This document shows positions 27,670-38,236 of a DNA stretch of 64,000 nt, piece after piece; the first letter of the stretch is position 1; the number at the start of each line of letters is the position of its first letter. The DNA is from Halomicrobium urmianum (GTDB lineage Archaea > Halobacteriota > Halobacteria > Halobacteriales > Haloarculaceae): assembly GCF_020217425.1 (NCBI RefSeq), contig NZ_CP084093.1:1-64000 (forward strand). The letters are read 5' to 3'. The notes beneath the pieces are model-generated. The model did not search any database and was not told the DNA's origin. It worked only from the letters and a program-made list of their open reading frames with translations. Both the position numbers and the translations under genes were made by a program.

Positions 27670-28005
27670 TCAGACGTGAGGCTCGGGTTCGTCGCGGAGA
27701 TCCTCCTCCTCGCGGAGATAGTCCTCTCCTTTCTCAGTAATCGCATAGTAAGATCCCTCTCCTTCGATCTCATAGATCAAGCCAGCTTCCTCCAACTTGG
27801 GGATTCTTCTCTTGAGAGTAGTGTAGGAGATGGACTGGCCCCTCTCCGCGAAGTTGTTCTCAATCCCGCGCAGACTGTGGCCGGCCCCCGTGTCTTCGAG
27901 GAACTCCAGAATACGATCGTCACTCCCAGTCATCCAGTCTGCCCGGAGACGGCCCATACTGTCTTGGCCAAAAAGCCAGTCAAAAGCGTCTTCGATAGCA
28001 TTCAT
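27670..28005 (-). CDS. Winged-helix regulator (unit 2 copy)
   Basis: Identical to 13593-13928. Confidence 0.85.
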   Translation of the reverse strand: MNAIEDAFDWLFGQDSMGRLRADWMTGSDDRILEFLEDTGAGHSLRGIENNFAERGQSISYTTLKRRIPKLEEAGLIYEIEGEGSYYAITEKGEDYLREEEDLRDEPEPHV

Positions 28006-28172
28006 GATCCTGATATAATGGTTCTATTTGGTCCAAAGATAGCCCAATATTTATATCCAATGAACCATGATTGGGTCACTACGATCGACGCGGAGCTCCT
28101 CGGGGCGTCGTTGCGGAAAAGAGTCGACGCCCGTGTGGCAGCACGGGCGCCGCGTTGATCGCGACTACAACG

Positions 28173-28649
28173 ATGCGAAATATAGAACTCCAGGGTCTTC
28201 AAACCCCACGAAAGGCCGCTTCACAGTCATCGATTACTTACGGGTTATGTCCCGTTTGTGGAGCGGCTGTTGACGGCATCGATGCCGACGCGCGCGCCAC
28301 CGCTGAGCCTTGCGGGCACGCGCTCGGAGAAGTAAGCCTTCGACTACTCACCATGACAGACTTCCCCGACACCGACGAGCATCGCGACCACCTGCGAGAC
28401 ATCTACGTGCGCGCTGGCGTCGTCGAGCCAGAGCGTGTCGAGGAGATCGCCACCGACGGCGGTCACGTCGAGCGCCAGCCCCTCCGAGAACTGGACGGTG
28501 CGACGGTTTACTACTACGACCACCGGGACTCGTCGACTCCGACACGGTCAGAGGACGTTCACGTCGAGATCTACGACGAGTGCGTTCGCCTGCGCTCGCC
28601 TGCTGACACGTGGATCCCCCGCCACCTCGTCGAAAAGGTGCTGCTATGA
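28173..28649 (+). CDS. Small zinc-finger protein (unit 3 copy)
   Basis: Identical to the unit 2 copy at 14096-14572; alternative starts as there. Confidence 0.6.
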   Translation: MRNIELQGLQTPRKAASQSSITYGLCPVCGAAVDGIDADARATAEPCGHALGEVSLRLLTMTDFPDTDEHRDHLRDIYVRAGVVEPERVEEIATDGGHVERQPLRELDGATVYYYDHRDSSTPTRSEDVHVEIYDECVRLRSPADTWIPRHLVEKVLL

Positions 28650-28750
28650 ACGAGTGCCCGGACTGCGGGAGCGAGCACATCCACCCGTCGGGCGGCTGCC
28701 CGTTCTGCCCCGAGTGCGGGTGGTCGAAGTGCGGAGGTGGTCGCGCTTGA
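28646..28750 (+). CDS. 34-aa zinc-ribbon microprotein (unit 3 copy)
   Basis: Identical to 492-596. Confidence 0.75.
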   Translation: MNECPDCGSEHIHPSGGCPFCPECGWSKCGGGRA

Positions 28751-29799
28751 GTGCGCCCGTCGAGGATCCGAGTGAGCTGTCGGTCCGCGAGGTCTACGAG
28801 ATGTTCCTCGACGCGAAGCAGCTCGACTACACGGACGAGACGCTCCGCGACTACGAGACCCGCCTTCGCCAGTTCGTCGAGTGGGCCGAGGACCAGGAGG
28901 CGATCGAGACCGTCGGCGACCTCTCGGGCTGGCACCTGGAGCAGTTCAAGCTGTTCCGGCAGGGGCAGGACCTCGCTCCAACGACGATCAAGGGCCAGAT
29001 GGCGGCGTGCAAGGTCTTCCTCGAGTACGCCGCCGGCATCGAGGCCGTCGACGAGATGTTGCCCTACAAGGTCAACATCCCGAAGCTGGAGCAGAGCGAG
29101 GAGACCTCCGACGTCCGCCTCGACGCCGATCGCGCGTTCCGGCTAATCCAGCACTACCGTGATTCGCCGACTGAGTACGCCAGCGAGCGTCACGTCGCAC
29201 TGGAACTGGCCTGGTTCACGGGTGCGCGGCTTGGTGCCCTCCGAGCGCTCGATCTCGACGACTACCGGTCGGACGACCAGATCCTCTGGTTCCGCCACCG
29301 GTTGCCGTCGACGCCGCTGAAAAAGAAGGAGCACGGCGAGCGTCCAGTCGCTGTTCCGGACCCCGTGTGCGAGGTGATCGACGCTTACCTGGAGGGCGTC
29401 CGCTACGACAAGCGCGACGAGCACGGTCGCGATCCGCTACTGTCTGGTCGCCAGGGACGCCCGGCGGCGTCGACGCTCCAGACCTGGGTTTACCAGGCTA
29501 CGATTCCGTGCGCGGCTGCTCCGTGCCCGCACGACGAGGATCCGCGGTCTTGCGACTGGACCGCGCGCAACACTGCCAGTAGCTGCCCGTCCTCCCGATC
29601 TCCCCATCAGGTGCGTACGGGCAGCATCACCTGGCAGCTGAACAGTGGCCTCTCCTACGAGGCCGTGGCGGAGCGCGTCAACTCTGACCCTGATACGCTC
29701 CGTCGCTACTACGACAAGGCCGACGACGTTGAGCGGCTCGAGCAGCGTCGTCGGGAGTTTGTCGACCGACTGGAGTTCGATCCCGATGATCAGGACTAA
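28747..29799 (+). CDS. Tyrosine integrase (unit 3 copy)
   Basis: Identical to 593-1645. In this unit it coexists with the second recombinase at 49643-50242. Confidence 0.9.
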   Translation: MSAPVEDPSELSVREVYEMFLDAKQLDYTDETLRDYETRLRQFVEWAEDQEAIETVGDLSGWHLEQFKLFRQGQDLAPTTIKGQMAACKVFLEYAAGIEAVDEMLPYKVNIPKLEQSEETSDVRLDADRAFRLIQHYRDSPTEYASERHVALELAWFTGARLGALRALDLDDYRSDDQILWFRHRLPSTPLKKKEHGERPVAVPDPVCEVIDAYLEGVRYDKRDEHGRDPLLSGRQGRPAASTLQTWVYQATIPCAAAPCPHDEDPRSCDWTARNTASSCPSSRSPHQVRTGSITWQLNSGLSYEAVAERVNSDPDTLRRYYDKADDVERLEQRRREFVDRLEFDPDDQD

Positions 29800-29958
29800 C
29801 CCCAACCGGCAGTCGAACGGCTCGTCGTATCGACAAGAAAGTGACGGAAAGTCGAAATACCGATACCCCTCCGACCCCACTCCGTATAAAAGTAAAGCGG
29901 CGCTTCTTGCCGCTTGTACTCCGCCACTCCAGAGCGGTGCGTTCGGGAGGTGGTCGGC

Positions 29959-30081
29959 GTGAGCCGGACTCGCCGGTCTCACGACCAGCCCCTCCCGCTC
30001 ATCTGTGAGTTCTGCGGGAGCACCATCGAGGACGGAGAGCAAAGCTGTCCTGCTCTCGACGAAGGGAGGTGTCGGCCGTGA
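29959..30081 (+). CDS. 40-aa zinc-finger microprotein (unit 3 copy)
   Basis: Identical to 1805-1927. Confidence 0.65.
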   Translation: MSRTRRSHDQPLPLICEFCGSTIEDGEQSCPALDEGRCRP

Positions 30082-30479
30082 GCTCCGAGTCCGTTATCGG
30101 CGACACCGGCCACACGGAAGTCCGAAAGGACTCGGAGTTCATCTGTCCGCGCTGCCTCGCACGCTGCACTGAGTCGCCCAACAAGCCTATCGAGTACGGT
30201 CACTACGAGGGATGTCCTCGTCGAGACGACGATCTCCCGTGGGTCGGCTGTCGTACCTACAAGCCTGAGAAGGATCCGCTGCTAAAGGGATCACCCGAGG
30301 TCGCTGCCGACGGTGGCCGCCTCACTTGTGACGACTGCGGCGATGATATCGATCCCGACCAGCACAAGATCCAGATCCGGATCAACCAGCATCATCTGGA
30401 CCTCTGCGCTGACTGCCAGAGCGAGTACAGGGCCGACCGGCAGTATGCTCCCGTCACCGACGGAGGTGAGCAGCAGTGA
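30078..30479 (+). CDS. Double zinc-ribbon protein (unit 3 copy)
   Basis: Identical to 1924-2325. Confidence 0.75.
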   Translation: MSSESVIGDTGHTEVRKDSEFICPRCLARCTESPNKPIEYGHYEGCPRRDDDLPWVGCRTYKPEKDPLLKGSPEVAADGGRLTCDDCGDDIDPDQHKIQIRINQHHLDLCADCQSEYRADRQYAPVTDGGEQQ

Positions 30480-31138
30480 CCTGGCCTGTCGAGGTCGACG
30501 ACTGGGAGTTCCACCCGATCCCCCAGTCGTGGATCGAGCACGGTGTCGACGCCGACGCCGGCCAGAAACCCCGCGTCTACGCCGTCAGCGCGGCGACCGA
30601 GTACGGCGGCCGGATGCTTCAGATCCGGTACGCTCACCCCACCGAGCCCTACGTCATCCGCTACTCTCACGAAGGATACGAAGGCGAGAACGGCATCGTT
30701 CCTGCTGCGCTTTCCGATCGCCAGAGTGAGTGGCCACGTTCGCTCGTTCCAGCTACCGAACCGTCCGACGCGATTCGGGACTGCGAGTGGGATCACTTGC
30801 AAACGCTGTGGGGGGACCGCGTCGGGCGAATCCCCACACCTGACGACGCTGACGACCAACGGCTCATCGCTGACGGAGGACAGGTCGCGGAAGTTGATCG
30901 CACCGAGTTCCCGCGGCTGAAGGCCGATATTGGAGAAGACCCGGCTCGGTGGCTTGCACCGCAGACGGACATGGATCCGACACCACGGATCCGTGGCATC
31001 AGCGAGCCCGAGGTCGCCGCCGCGTGGCTCGCAGTCGCTCGCCGCCTTGGCGTCGATGGCGACGTCCGCGACAAGATCAAGCGTCGGCGCGATTATCTCG
31101 CTGATCGCGAGGCCGATCAACGGGGGGTCGACAAATGA
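30476..31138 (+). CDS. Hypothetical 220-aa protein (unit 3 copy)
   Basis: Identical to 2322-2984, frame intact. Confidence 0.8.
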   Translation: MTWPVEVDDWEFHPIPQSWIEHGVDADAGQKPRVYAVSAATEYGGRMLQIRYAHPTEPYVIRYSHEGYEGENGIVPAALSDRQSEWPRSLVPATEPSDAIRDCEWDHLQTLWGDRVGRIPTPDDADDQRLIADGGQVAEVDRTEFPRLKADIGEDPARWLAPQTDMDPTPRIRGISEPEVAAAWLAVARRLGVDGDVRDKIKRRRDYLADREADQRGVDK

Positions 31139-32829
31139 TCGTAGAGGAGGAGAACCCGATCGGCCTCGAGACTCACGGTCTGGGCCAGAACCTTCTCTGG
31201 GAGGATCACGGCCTCTCTCCGTACTGGGGCGTCGTCAGTGTCTTCGAGCCCGATCACGACGAGACTCTCGGCCCGTTCGAGGCCTGCGGCGAAACTTGGG
31301 AGATCGTCGGTGCCAAGCACTGGAACGGTCAGCTCGCCCATCCCGAGAATCCCGATGAGTTCGAAGACGGACTCTACGAATATCAGTACAAGCTCGAGGC
31401 TGTCGACGACTGGGGAGACCGTGACGCTGTTTTCCAGTTCCGGCCCGGCTTTCCCGACGCGATGAACGTCCACTCCGGGAACCCGATCCAGTCGATGCCT
31501 GACGACTGCCCGGAGTCAATTCGCGTCCAGTCCATCACGACAAACCTCTCAGTCGACGAGTCGCTCGAGTTGCTTCAGGCACTCGCTGATCACATCGGCC
31601 TGAACCCGGATTACTTCCACGAAAATCCGCACCCGTACTCCAGCATCTACCAGTTCGAACGCTACGGGCGTCTCGATCGGGCTGTCGCGCAGGATCACCT
31701 GACCGGGTCCGGCGGCATCATCGACGAGATTGCCGACTTCGCAAAGGATCAGCGCGGCCGTGGCGAGTACAAGTGGGACCACGAGGAGATTGAGGGCCAC
31801 TACCAGAGCGTCGCGATCGATCCCGATACTTGGGACCTATTGCTTGAGGATCAGTCCTACGGTAAGCATTTCAAGTGCTATCACCCATTCCACGTTCGTT
31901 CAGAGAGTACGGACCGCGACGATGATCCGCTCGCCGATCCGAAGATCGAGATGTCCTATTCCAGTGAGTACCACCCCGGCGAGTCTCTCGACTGGCACGA
32001 GCGCGACGAGGTCGTCTCTGAGCTCGACGAGGCCGTCCACAACATCCTCTACTGGGCTGACGTTCCCGTCACGCCCGACGCGGACGTCTGGACCGACGAA
32101 GATCCCTACTTCGACGGCAACGCTGGCGACGCGGTCGAACTCGTCTCAAATCCGCTGCCTGACCTCCGCGATGCAACCGAGCATCACGTCGAAAGCGAGT
32201 TCGTTCGCGCTGACGTCACCGATACCGACCTCGAGATCGCGAAGGTCCTCACCGATGGCGGGAACCAGCACTACGAGGAACTCGCCGAGAACGCCGACGC
32301 CAGCACGTCGGCTGTCTACCGTCTCCTCGATAAGTTCTCCGCGCTCCTGGAGTCAGACAACGGGATCGTCAAGTTCATCGACGACGCTACGCGCCAGCAC
32401 GCGACGGATATCCTCGAGCAGGTCCGCGAAACGACCGAATGGGCCGGAGACGCGATTCGTGAGGTCGTCGATCGGGATTCGCTGCTTCGTGGCGAAGGCA
32501 CCTCTGCCCTTGAGAAGTGGATGCAGCGCCACGGGATCAAACTTGTCAACAGCCAGCGAGACCGTATTCGCCTCAAGCTCGGTCGGCGTGTCGGCGAGCG
32601 AGAGCTTATGAAGATTCTCCGCTCCGGGCTCGAGGCCGCCGAGGGCTCTGGTATCCCCACCGAGAAGATCAGGAACGGCCTGATTGACTGGGTCGACCGC
32701 GACGGCAATCCCCGGAAGGGCTGGCAGATCGTCGTCGACGGCAGCATCCTCAGGAAGGGCGGGGGCGACCCCTACGATTCAGTTTCGTTTACTGGCACGC
32801 CTGACGGGAACGTGAATAAGAGCGGCTGA
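31135..32829 (+). CDS. 564-aa winged-helix-like protein (unit 3 copy)
   Basis: Identical to 2981-4675. Confidence 0.75.
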   Translation: MIVEEENPIGLETHGLGQNLLWEDHGLSPYWGVVSVFEPDHDETLGPFEACGETWEIVGAKHWNGQLAHPENPDEFEDGLYEYQYKLEAVDDWGDRDAVFQFRPGFPDAMNVHSGNPIQSMPDDCPESIRVQSITTNLSVDESLELLQALADHIGLNPDYFHENPHPYSSIYQFERYGRLDRAVAQDHLTGSGGIIDEIADFAKDQRGRGEYKWDHEEIEGHYQSVAIDPDTWDLLLEDQSYGKHFKCYHPFHVRSESTDRDDDPLADPKIEMSYSSEYHPGESLDWHERDEVVSELDEAVHNILYWADVPVTPDADVWTDEDPYFDGNAGDAVELVSNPLPDLRDATEHHVESEFVRADVTDTDLEIAKVLTDGGNQHYEELAENADASTSAVYRLLDKFSALLESDNGIVKFIDDATRQHATDILEQVRETTEWAGDAIREVVDRDSLLRGEGTSALEKWMQRHGIKLVNSQRDRIRLKLGRRVGERELMKILRSGLEAAEGSGIPTEKIRNGLIDWVDRDGNPRKGWQIVVDGSILRKGGGDPYDSVSFTGTPDGNVNKSG

Positions 32830-33139
32830 CGCCCGACAGGATAGAGGCATCACTATCCAGCCCCCTGTTTATTTTATAAAGGCAACCGCGTTCCAGCCGT
32901 TTTATTGCTGAAATATTACCAGTTCTCTCGACGCCTACGGTGGGCTGTTGGTCGCGCTTTGTCGTCGGCTGGGCATACCCCCTTTAGGGCGTGTACCTAA
33001 GGGCACGAATTTCAAATACACCCGGACCTTCGCTGGCGCTCGGTCCGGCTACCGCACTGCAACCGCAATACTACCGCCGATCAACAGCCAGTTGGGCTTT
33101 GAATGGGGGTTGATAGGTAGATACGTCGCCCCTACTGGC

Positions 33140-33942
33140 ATGAGCGTCTCGAAAGCCAGACAGCTCGCTCTTCAGGGGAACTACCCAATGGCGGCCGTCG
33201 AGGCCGTCCCCGAGCCGGCGTTCGCGAGGATCTTCAACCTCCGCACACCACATCGCCTTGGACGACTTGCAGACGGCACCTGGCGACTCCAGCACGACCG
33301 CGACGGTCGGGACTGGATCGTGCCGCGTGCGCACGATGCACTCCGACTCTCACACATCGGCGCGGATCCACTGACCCGGACTCGAGAGAAGTACTTCGGT
33401 GCCACTCCGACCGAGTTCCACGATAGCGACCGAGACCACGTCGTCGACGTTGGCGCTTTCATCGGCGAGCTTGCCACCAGCCTCGAGGACGATCACGAGC
33501 GGATCCTCGCTGTGGAACCGGATCCACGGAACGCCACCTGCCTCCGACGCAACGTCGGCGAGAGAGTGGACGTAGACGGCCGTCTCGCGTGGCACTCGGA
33601 CGAACCTGTCGAGATGGACCTCGCCACGGATGGCCCGAGTCCTCTGCTCTCGGTCTCGATCGAGGAACCACTGCTCGAGACACCACGTCGATCGACGGTC
33701 GAACCGTCACGACGATGGTCGACGAGTGGGGATACAACCCGGATCTGGTCAAGGTCGAAGCCGAGGGTGCAGAGCCAGAAGTCCTCGCCGGGACTGTCGA
33801 TCTCGACTGCGAGATCGTCGTCGACGTCTCCGACGAGCGGGTCGGAGAGTCGACACGGACGATGTGCGAGGGGCTGCTCAACTCACACGGCTACGCTACC
33901 GAGTTCTGTGCAGCCGAGAGCGTTCTCTACGCCGAGCCATGA
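33140..33942 (+). pseudogene. Frameshifted FkbM methyltransferase (unit 3 copy)
   Basis: Same break as in 4986-5788, so the full-length element is affected too. Confidence 0.75.
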
Positions 33943-34184
33943 TGGAGAACTGGGATTCGCTTTCTGAGTATCTCCTCGACGCCTACATTCACTTGCTGCT
34001 GCTCGTCGTTGGATTCCTGTCCGGCTGGCGAGCGAGCAACAACGCCACGCTACAGGAGGTGACGATTGGCTCTATCGGACAGATCCAGAACGCACCGATA
34101 TCTGATCCTCCCGTCTGGATCTTCGCCTCGCTCCTTCCTGGAGTCGTCGTGATCCCGCTAAAGATTCGCGACTATCTCGACTGA
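33939..34184 (+). CDS. 81-aa membrane protein (unit 3 copy)
   Basis: Identical to 5785-6030. Confidence 0.7.
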   Translation: MMENWDSLSEYLLDAYIHLLLLVVGFLSGWRASNNATLQEVTIGSIGQIQNAPISDPPVWIFASLLPGVVVIPLKIRDYLD

Positions 34185-34206
34185 AACAGCCGGCCAGTAT
34201 TTCTCA

Positions 34207-34941
34207 CTATGAGGTAGTGCCAATGGTGTTTGATCCGTTGTCTGTCACTGGCACCCCCACTATCGTATCCGCCACACCACCCGAGGTTCCAGAGCTAAAT
34301 GTTATCGAACCGTTGCCACGGATCTTAGTGAGTAAACAATCAGGCTGATCGACTGTGATTGAGCCGCCCAGCCAGACCCGTTCAACAGCCGTCTCAGGCC
34401 CAGAGACTGTCCAATCCCCAGTTACGTATGTTGAATCTTGATATCTGATCCCTGTACCGACCAGCGTAATACCACCGAATGATCGATTAGAAGAATATTC
34501 CATCGGCTCAAGAAAGATAAGACTCCCTTCGCTCGGAGCGTCAGATAGCGCGTTATCTAATCTACTGTCAGGATCAGACCCATCGTACGCGCCAGCATAG
34601 AACCATCCGTTGGCCATCTCTTCTACACTGACCGGTCGCAGGAATTCGACTGCGCCCGTATCGTCGACGTCGGCGACGACATCCCCGCTGGGATCCTTCA
34701 GTTCGTCGAGGTAGACGTCGACCTCGTCGCCCGGCGCTCCGGCACGACGTGAGGACGTATCCGATCCGGATGCCGTTCCAGCCCCGAAGCCGAGCAGACC
34801 AGCGCCTGCCGCCGCTCCGCCGGCCTTCAGTACGTCTCGCCGGTTCGGCATCATCCGCTTGACCATGCTCTCCAGCTGCTCGATTCGCTCCTCCTGTTCG
34901 CGAACTCGCTGTCGCAGTTCGTTGGGATCTTCGTCGGTCAT
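34207..34941 (-). CDS. Tat-exported coiled-coil/beta-helix protein (unit 3 copy)
   Basis: Identical to 6053-6787. In this unit it ends an uninterrupted operon that begins with the coat-like gene at 44107. Confidence 0.75.
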   Translation of the reverse strand: MTDEDPNELRQRVREQEERIEQLESMVKRMMPNRRDVLKAGGAAAGAGLLGFGAGTASGSDTSSRRAGAPGDEVDVYLDELKDPSGDVVADVDDTGAVEFLRPVSVEEMANGWFYAGAYDGSDPDSRLDNALSDAPSEGSLIFLEPMEYSSNRSFGGITLVGTGIRYQDSTYVTGDWTVSGPETAVERVWLGGSITVDQPDCLLTKIRGNGSITFSSGTSGGVADTIVGVPVTDNGSNTIGTTS

Positions 34942-35001
34942 AGTTGTCTCGTTGGGTGACCCGCAACCTCGCCGATTTGCCGGGTCATCGGGAGCGGGTA
35001 G

Positions 35002-35481
35002 TCAGCGGATGGCTCTCAACAGGACCGTCGCGGCGACGACGCCGACGACGAATAGCGTCACCGGGTACGCCCACGTCGGGCCGATCCCGACCGTCAACAT
35101 CGCGAACGTCGCGACGACGGCGATCACCGCACCTGCGACCGTCCCGACACCTGCACGGAACCCGGACGCCGCCATCACGCCACCGACGAGCAGGCCGGTC
35201 AGGAGTACGCCGGCACTGCCGACGCCGCCCTGGGCTGAGAACCCGCTCCCGATGATGAACGGACCGACCCTCGTCGCCATGTCGAGGATGCTCGAGAGCG
35301 ATCCGTCGGTGACGCCCGACATCCACGTCTCGTTTCCGACCTCAGTGCTCTCGTTGTCGTAGTATGGCGCGTCGTTGGCGGCTGCTGCCGTTCCACCCAT
35401 CGTGAGGGCCACAACAGTCAGCATCAGTACTCCGACCACGTACGCGGCCGCCACCGCCTGCTTGGTTCGTTTCTTCATCAT
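35002..35481 (-). CDS. 159-aa membrane protein (unit 3 copy)
   Basis: Identical to 6848-7327. Confidence 0.8.
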   Translation of the reverse strand: MMKKRTKQAVAAAYVVGVLMLTVVALTMGGTAAAANDAPYYDNESTEVGNETWMSGVTDGSLSSILDMATRVGPFIIGSGFSAQGGVGSAGVLLTGLLVGGVMAASGFRAGVGTVAGAVIAVVATFAMLTVGIGPTWAYPVTLFVVGVVAATVLLRAIR

Positions 35482-35855
35482 GCACTCCCCCGGATCAGTC
35501 GGACAGTCGCTCCGATGAACGCCATCGAGAACGACCCGCCGAGCAGGACTGTCACGCGCGGCGGTGCGTTCGCGCTCTGGAGGACTGTAATCGGCCAGAA
35601 CACGTAGCCGATCAATTTGACGATGAAGTTCCAAACTGCCAGAAGTGGACCACCCAGCTGCTGAAGCGACTGCTGGATCGGTCCACCCATATTTTCGAGA
35701 TCGTCCGCGGTCGACTCGTTGGCGTCTACGCCGCCGGTCGTCGGGTCGTCGATGATGAAGCCCCCGACACCAGCCGAGTCCCACATGATCGCACCGCCAC
35801 CCCACATGATTGCGCCGATCACGAAGTACGTGAGGATCACGTGCGAGAACCGCAT
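35478..35855 (-). CDS. 125-aa membrane protein (unit 3 copy)
   Basis: Identical to 7324-7701. Confidence 0.75.
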   Translation of the reverse strand: MRFSHVILTYFVIGAIMWGGGAIMWDSAGVGGFIIDDPTTGGVDANESTADDLENMGGPIQQSLQQLGGPLLAVWNFIVKLIGYVFWPITVLQSANAPPRVTVLLGGSFSMAFIGATVRLIRGSA

Positions 35856-35857
35856 CG

Positions 35858-37603
35858 TTAGATCCCCCTCCTGAGCGCGGTGAAGCTGATCCACGCCACG
35901 CTCGAGGCGAAGACCAGCCCGTACTGTACCCAGCCGATCACGCTGAACGCCGCGAGCACCAGCACGACCACCAGCCCGATCGACTCCGACGAGAGACGAT
36001 AGTTGGTCGCCACAGCGCCCGCCATCAGGATCGACAGCAGGACCGACACCATCGTCTGGAACGCCGCCACGTCGCCAGCAGGCAGCAACGACGGCACGTC
36101 ACCTGCGACGCTCAGTAGCGAGTTCGGATTCTCGAACTGCCGGTTGATCGAGTAATTCCGGTATCTGGTCCCGCTTCTGCCGGAGTCCATCTCGAACTGG
36201 GTCTTGACCACGAGTGTACTGTCGCTCATGTTGCTGAGGTCAAGTGAGAGCGTCAGGCTCCCGGCCCCTGTCGCCGAGTCGTTCGCGAGTACCGTCGAGT
36301 TCGTCTCGTTCTCGCGAATCGCCGTCACGTTGAACGACGACACCGACTCGTCGAGCTCGCGGACGTCGACCGTGACGTCCGTCTGGCCCGCCGGGACGAC
36401 CCCGAGCATCGGCTTGTTGTTGACGATCGGCCCGACGTCGCGAATCTCGATCTCGCCGTCGGCGTGGACCCGAATCTGCTGTGCGCCGTCCGCAATGGGA
36501 GTGTATGGACCGAGGACCATTCGCTCGCCAGTCTCCGTGTTGAGGACAACGAGCCGATGCCTGACGTTATTCGCCAGTTGGACGCGGTACTCACCCGTCG
36601 ATCCGATCACGTCGCCCTGGACAGTCCTCCACGATCCGTTGATCGCTCGCTGGACGAGGAGTGCCGTATTGTCTGCTCCGAATCGGCCAGTGTAATCGCT
36701 GTACTCGAAGACCTTCGAGTTGTATTCGGCCGACTCGTTCAGCAGGAACATGTCCTGCTGCTGGTAGAGCGACTCGACGTAGACTCGTCGTGGGAGGTAT
36801 CCATCCGCGTCGACTAGCGCGACGAACTGCGCGTCGCTCGGCAGGCCGGTGAAGTTGACCGTCCCATCAGAGGACTGCCGTTCAACGACCTCCGTCGACT
36901 CCTTATCGTCGACGTAGAACCGAATCTCGGCAGAGACGTTATCAAGCAGTTCGTTGGTCTGCTCGTCCCTGATATACAGCGTCTCCGGCGTCTTCCGGAT
37001 CCGGATGTCGTGGTCACCGCTGGACAGACCCTGGAACGTTGCCCGTCCGTCCGCGTTTGTCGTCGAGGTCGCCAGAATCTCGTCCGACTGGTCGTCGATT
37101 GCCGCGACGTCAGTGTCGCCCGGGAGGCCGCCGATCGAGACGTTCGCCGACGAGGTCGCCGAGTACCGGAAGTCGACAGTCCCGTCGTCCAGTTCGGTCG
37201 CGCTCTCGGGTTGCCACTCGATCGAGTCGAGGCCACCTCCGACCGTCACGCGCTGCTTGTCCGACGGGTTGATCGAGATGTCTCCCGTGCTGGCGTCGAC
37301 TTCCGAGACCGTCGTCCACGACCCCTCGATGTTGTCGAGTCGGGCGCGCGTCCCCGCGGCACCGTCGACGGTCGCGTTCCCGGCCGTGGAGTTCACCACG
37401 ATCGTCGACCCGCGCGTGAAGTTGCTCATGTCGACCTCGCACTCGCACTGGACGATCACGTCCGTCCCGTCGTCGTGACCGAGCGGGACGTTCCGCGTCG
37501 GAGTCCAGTAGTCGGCCGCCGCAGCGACGACGCCGGCCGTCAGCAGGAGTGCGATCACGACGTACACGCCGAGCCTGGCCCTCGGCGCGCTGTCGTCCGT
37601 CAT
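35858..37603 (-). CDS. 581-aa ectodomain protein (unit 3 copy)
   Basis: Identical to 7704-9449. Confidence 0.8.
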   Translation of the reverse strand: MTDDSAPRARLGVYVVIALLLTAGVVAAAADYWTPTRNVPLGHDDGTDVIVQCECEVDMSNFTRGSTIVVNSTAGNATVDGAAGTRARLDNIEGSWTTVSEVDASTGDISINPSDKQRVTVGGGLDSIEWQPESATELDDGTVDFRYSATSSANVSIGGLPGDTDVAAIDDQSDEILATSTTNADGRATFQGLSSGDHDIRIRKTPETLYIRDEQTNELLDNVSAEIRFYVDDKESTEVVERQSSDGTVNFTGLPSDAQFVALVDADGYLPRRVYVESLYQQQDMFLLNESAEYNSKVFEYSDYTGRFGADNTALLVQRAINGSWRTVQGDVIGSTGEYRVQLANNVRHRLVVLNTETGERMVLGPYTPIADGAQQIRVHADGEIEIRDVGPIVNNKPMLGVVPAGQTDVTVDVRELDESVSSFNVTAIRENETNSTVLANDSATGAGSLTLSLDLSNMSDSTLVVKTQFEMDSGRSGTRYRNYSINRQFENPNSLLSVAGDVPSLLPAGDVAAFQTMVSVLLSILMAGAVATNYRLSSESIGLVVVLVLAAFSVIGWVQYGLVFASSVAWISFTALRRGI

Positions 37604-37821
37604 CGTCGACCCCCCGCGGCGGCTTTCCTGAAGATGAGCCCGAAGATGACCAGGACCATCAGCGGCAGCATCAGACGGAACAGGTAGATCGTCCCCTGAT
37701 CCATCTGGCCCAGATTATCCTCGAGGCCGGCCGCGAAAACTGGATACAGCGCTCCGACCATCGCTATCGCGCCGAGGAACATTGCGACGTCGGGCACCGT
37801 GATCCTGGCTCTGTCGTCCAT
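37600..37821 (-). CDS. 73-aa mini-membrane protein (unit 3 copy)
   Basis: Identical to 9446-9667. Confidence 0.75.
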   Translation of the reverse strand: MDDRARITVPDVAMFLGAIAMVGALYPVFAAGLEDNLGQMDQGTIYLFRLMLPLMVLVIFGLIFRKAAAGGRR

Positions 37822-37823
37822 GG

Positions 37824-38042
37824 TTACCCTCCTCGTCGAGCACTTGCGCCGATCGACAGGATCAGTCCGATCAGCAGGATCGGGATCGTCATCTGGAGGA
37901 GCAGGCTGCTGAACGGATCCGCTTCCGACGCTGCCATCGACGTGAACTTGCTGAAGAACGGTGCCATCGCGAGGATTGCGACGAGCGTGAATAACGCCAG
38001 GATGGCATCCGTCAGTTGGATTGCCGCGCGGTCGTTCATCAT
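37824..38042 (-). CDS. 72-aa mini-membrane protein (unit 3 copy)
   Basis: Identical to 9670-9888. Confidence 0.75.
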   Translation of the reverse strand: MMNDRAAIQLTDAILALFTLVAILAMAPFFSKFTSMAASEADPFSSLLLQMTIPILLIGLILSIGASARRGG

Positions 38043-38236
38043 GCCGGACCACCCTCGAGCCACGATGCCAGGTAGAGCAACGCCAGCAGCGGGAACGTAA
38101 TGTTCACCAGAAACGTTGACTCCGGGCTCAGGCTATCGACGGTCTGGAAGTTGTTGATGTACCAGAACCAGACCGGCGCGATCGCGACCAGCCCGAGGAA
38201 CGTCAGGAGCGCAAACGGGACTTCAAAAACGTCCAT
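38039..38236 (-). CDS. 65-aa mini-membrane protein (unit 3 copy)
   Basis: Identical to 9885-10082. Confidence 0.75.
   Translation of the reverse strand: MDVFEVPFALLTFLGLVAIAPVWFWYINNFQTVDSLSPESTFLVNITFPLLALLYLASWLEGGPA

Larger units (their letters stand above)
14078..28154. repeat. Tandem unit 2, short (deleted) form
   Basis: Second unit, again 14,077 bp, with the same gene order and the same deletion. The only difference from unit 1 that I found is at the junction near 26556-26566: one extra T and one missing G, so the length is unchanged. Confidence 0.95.
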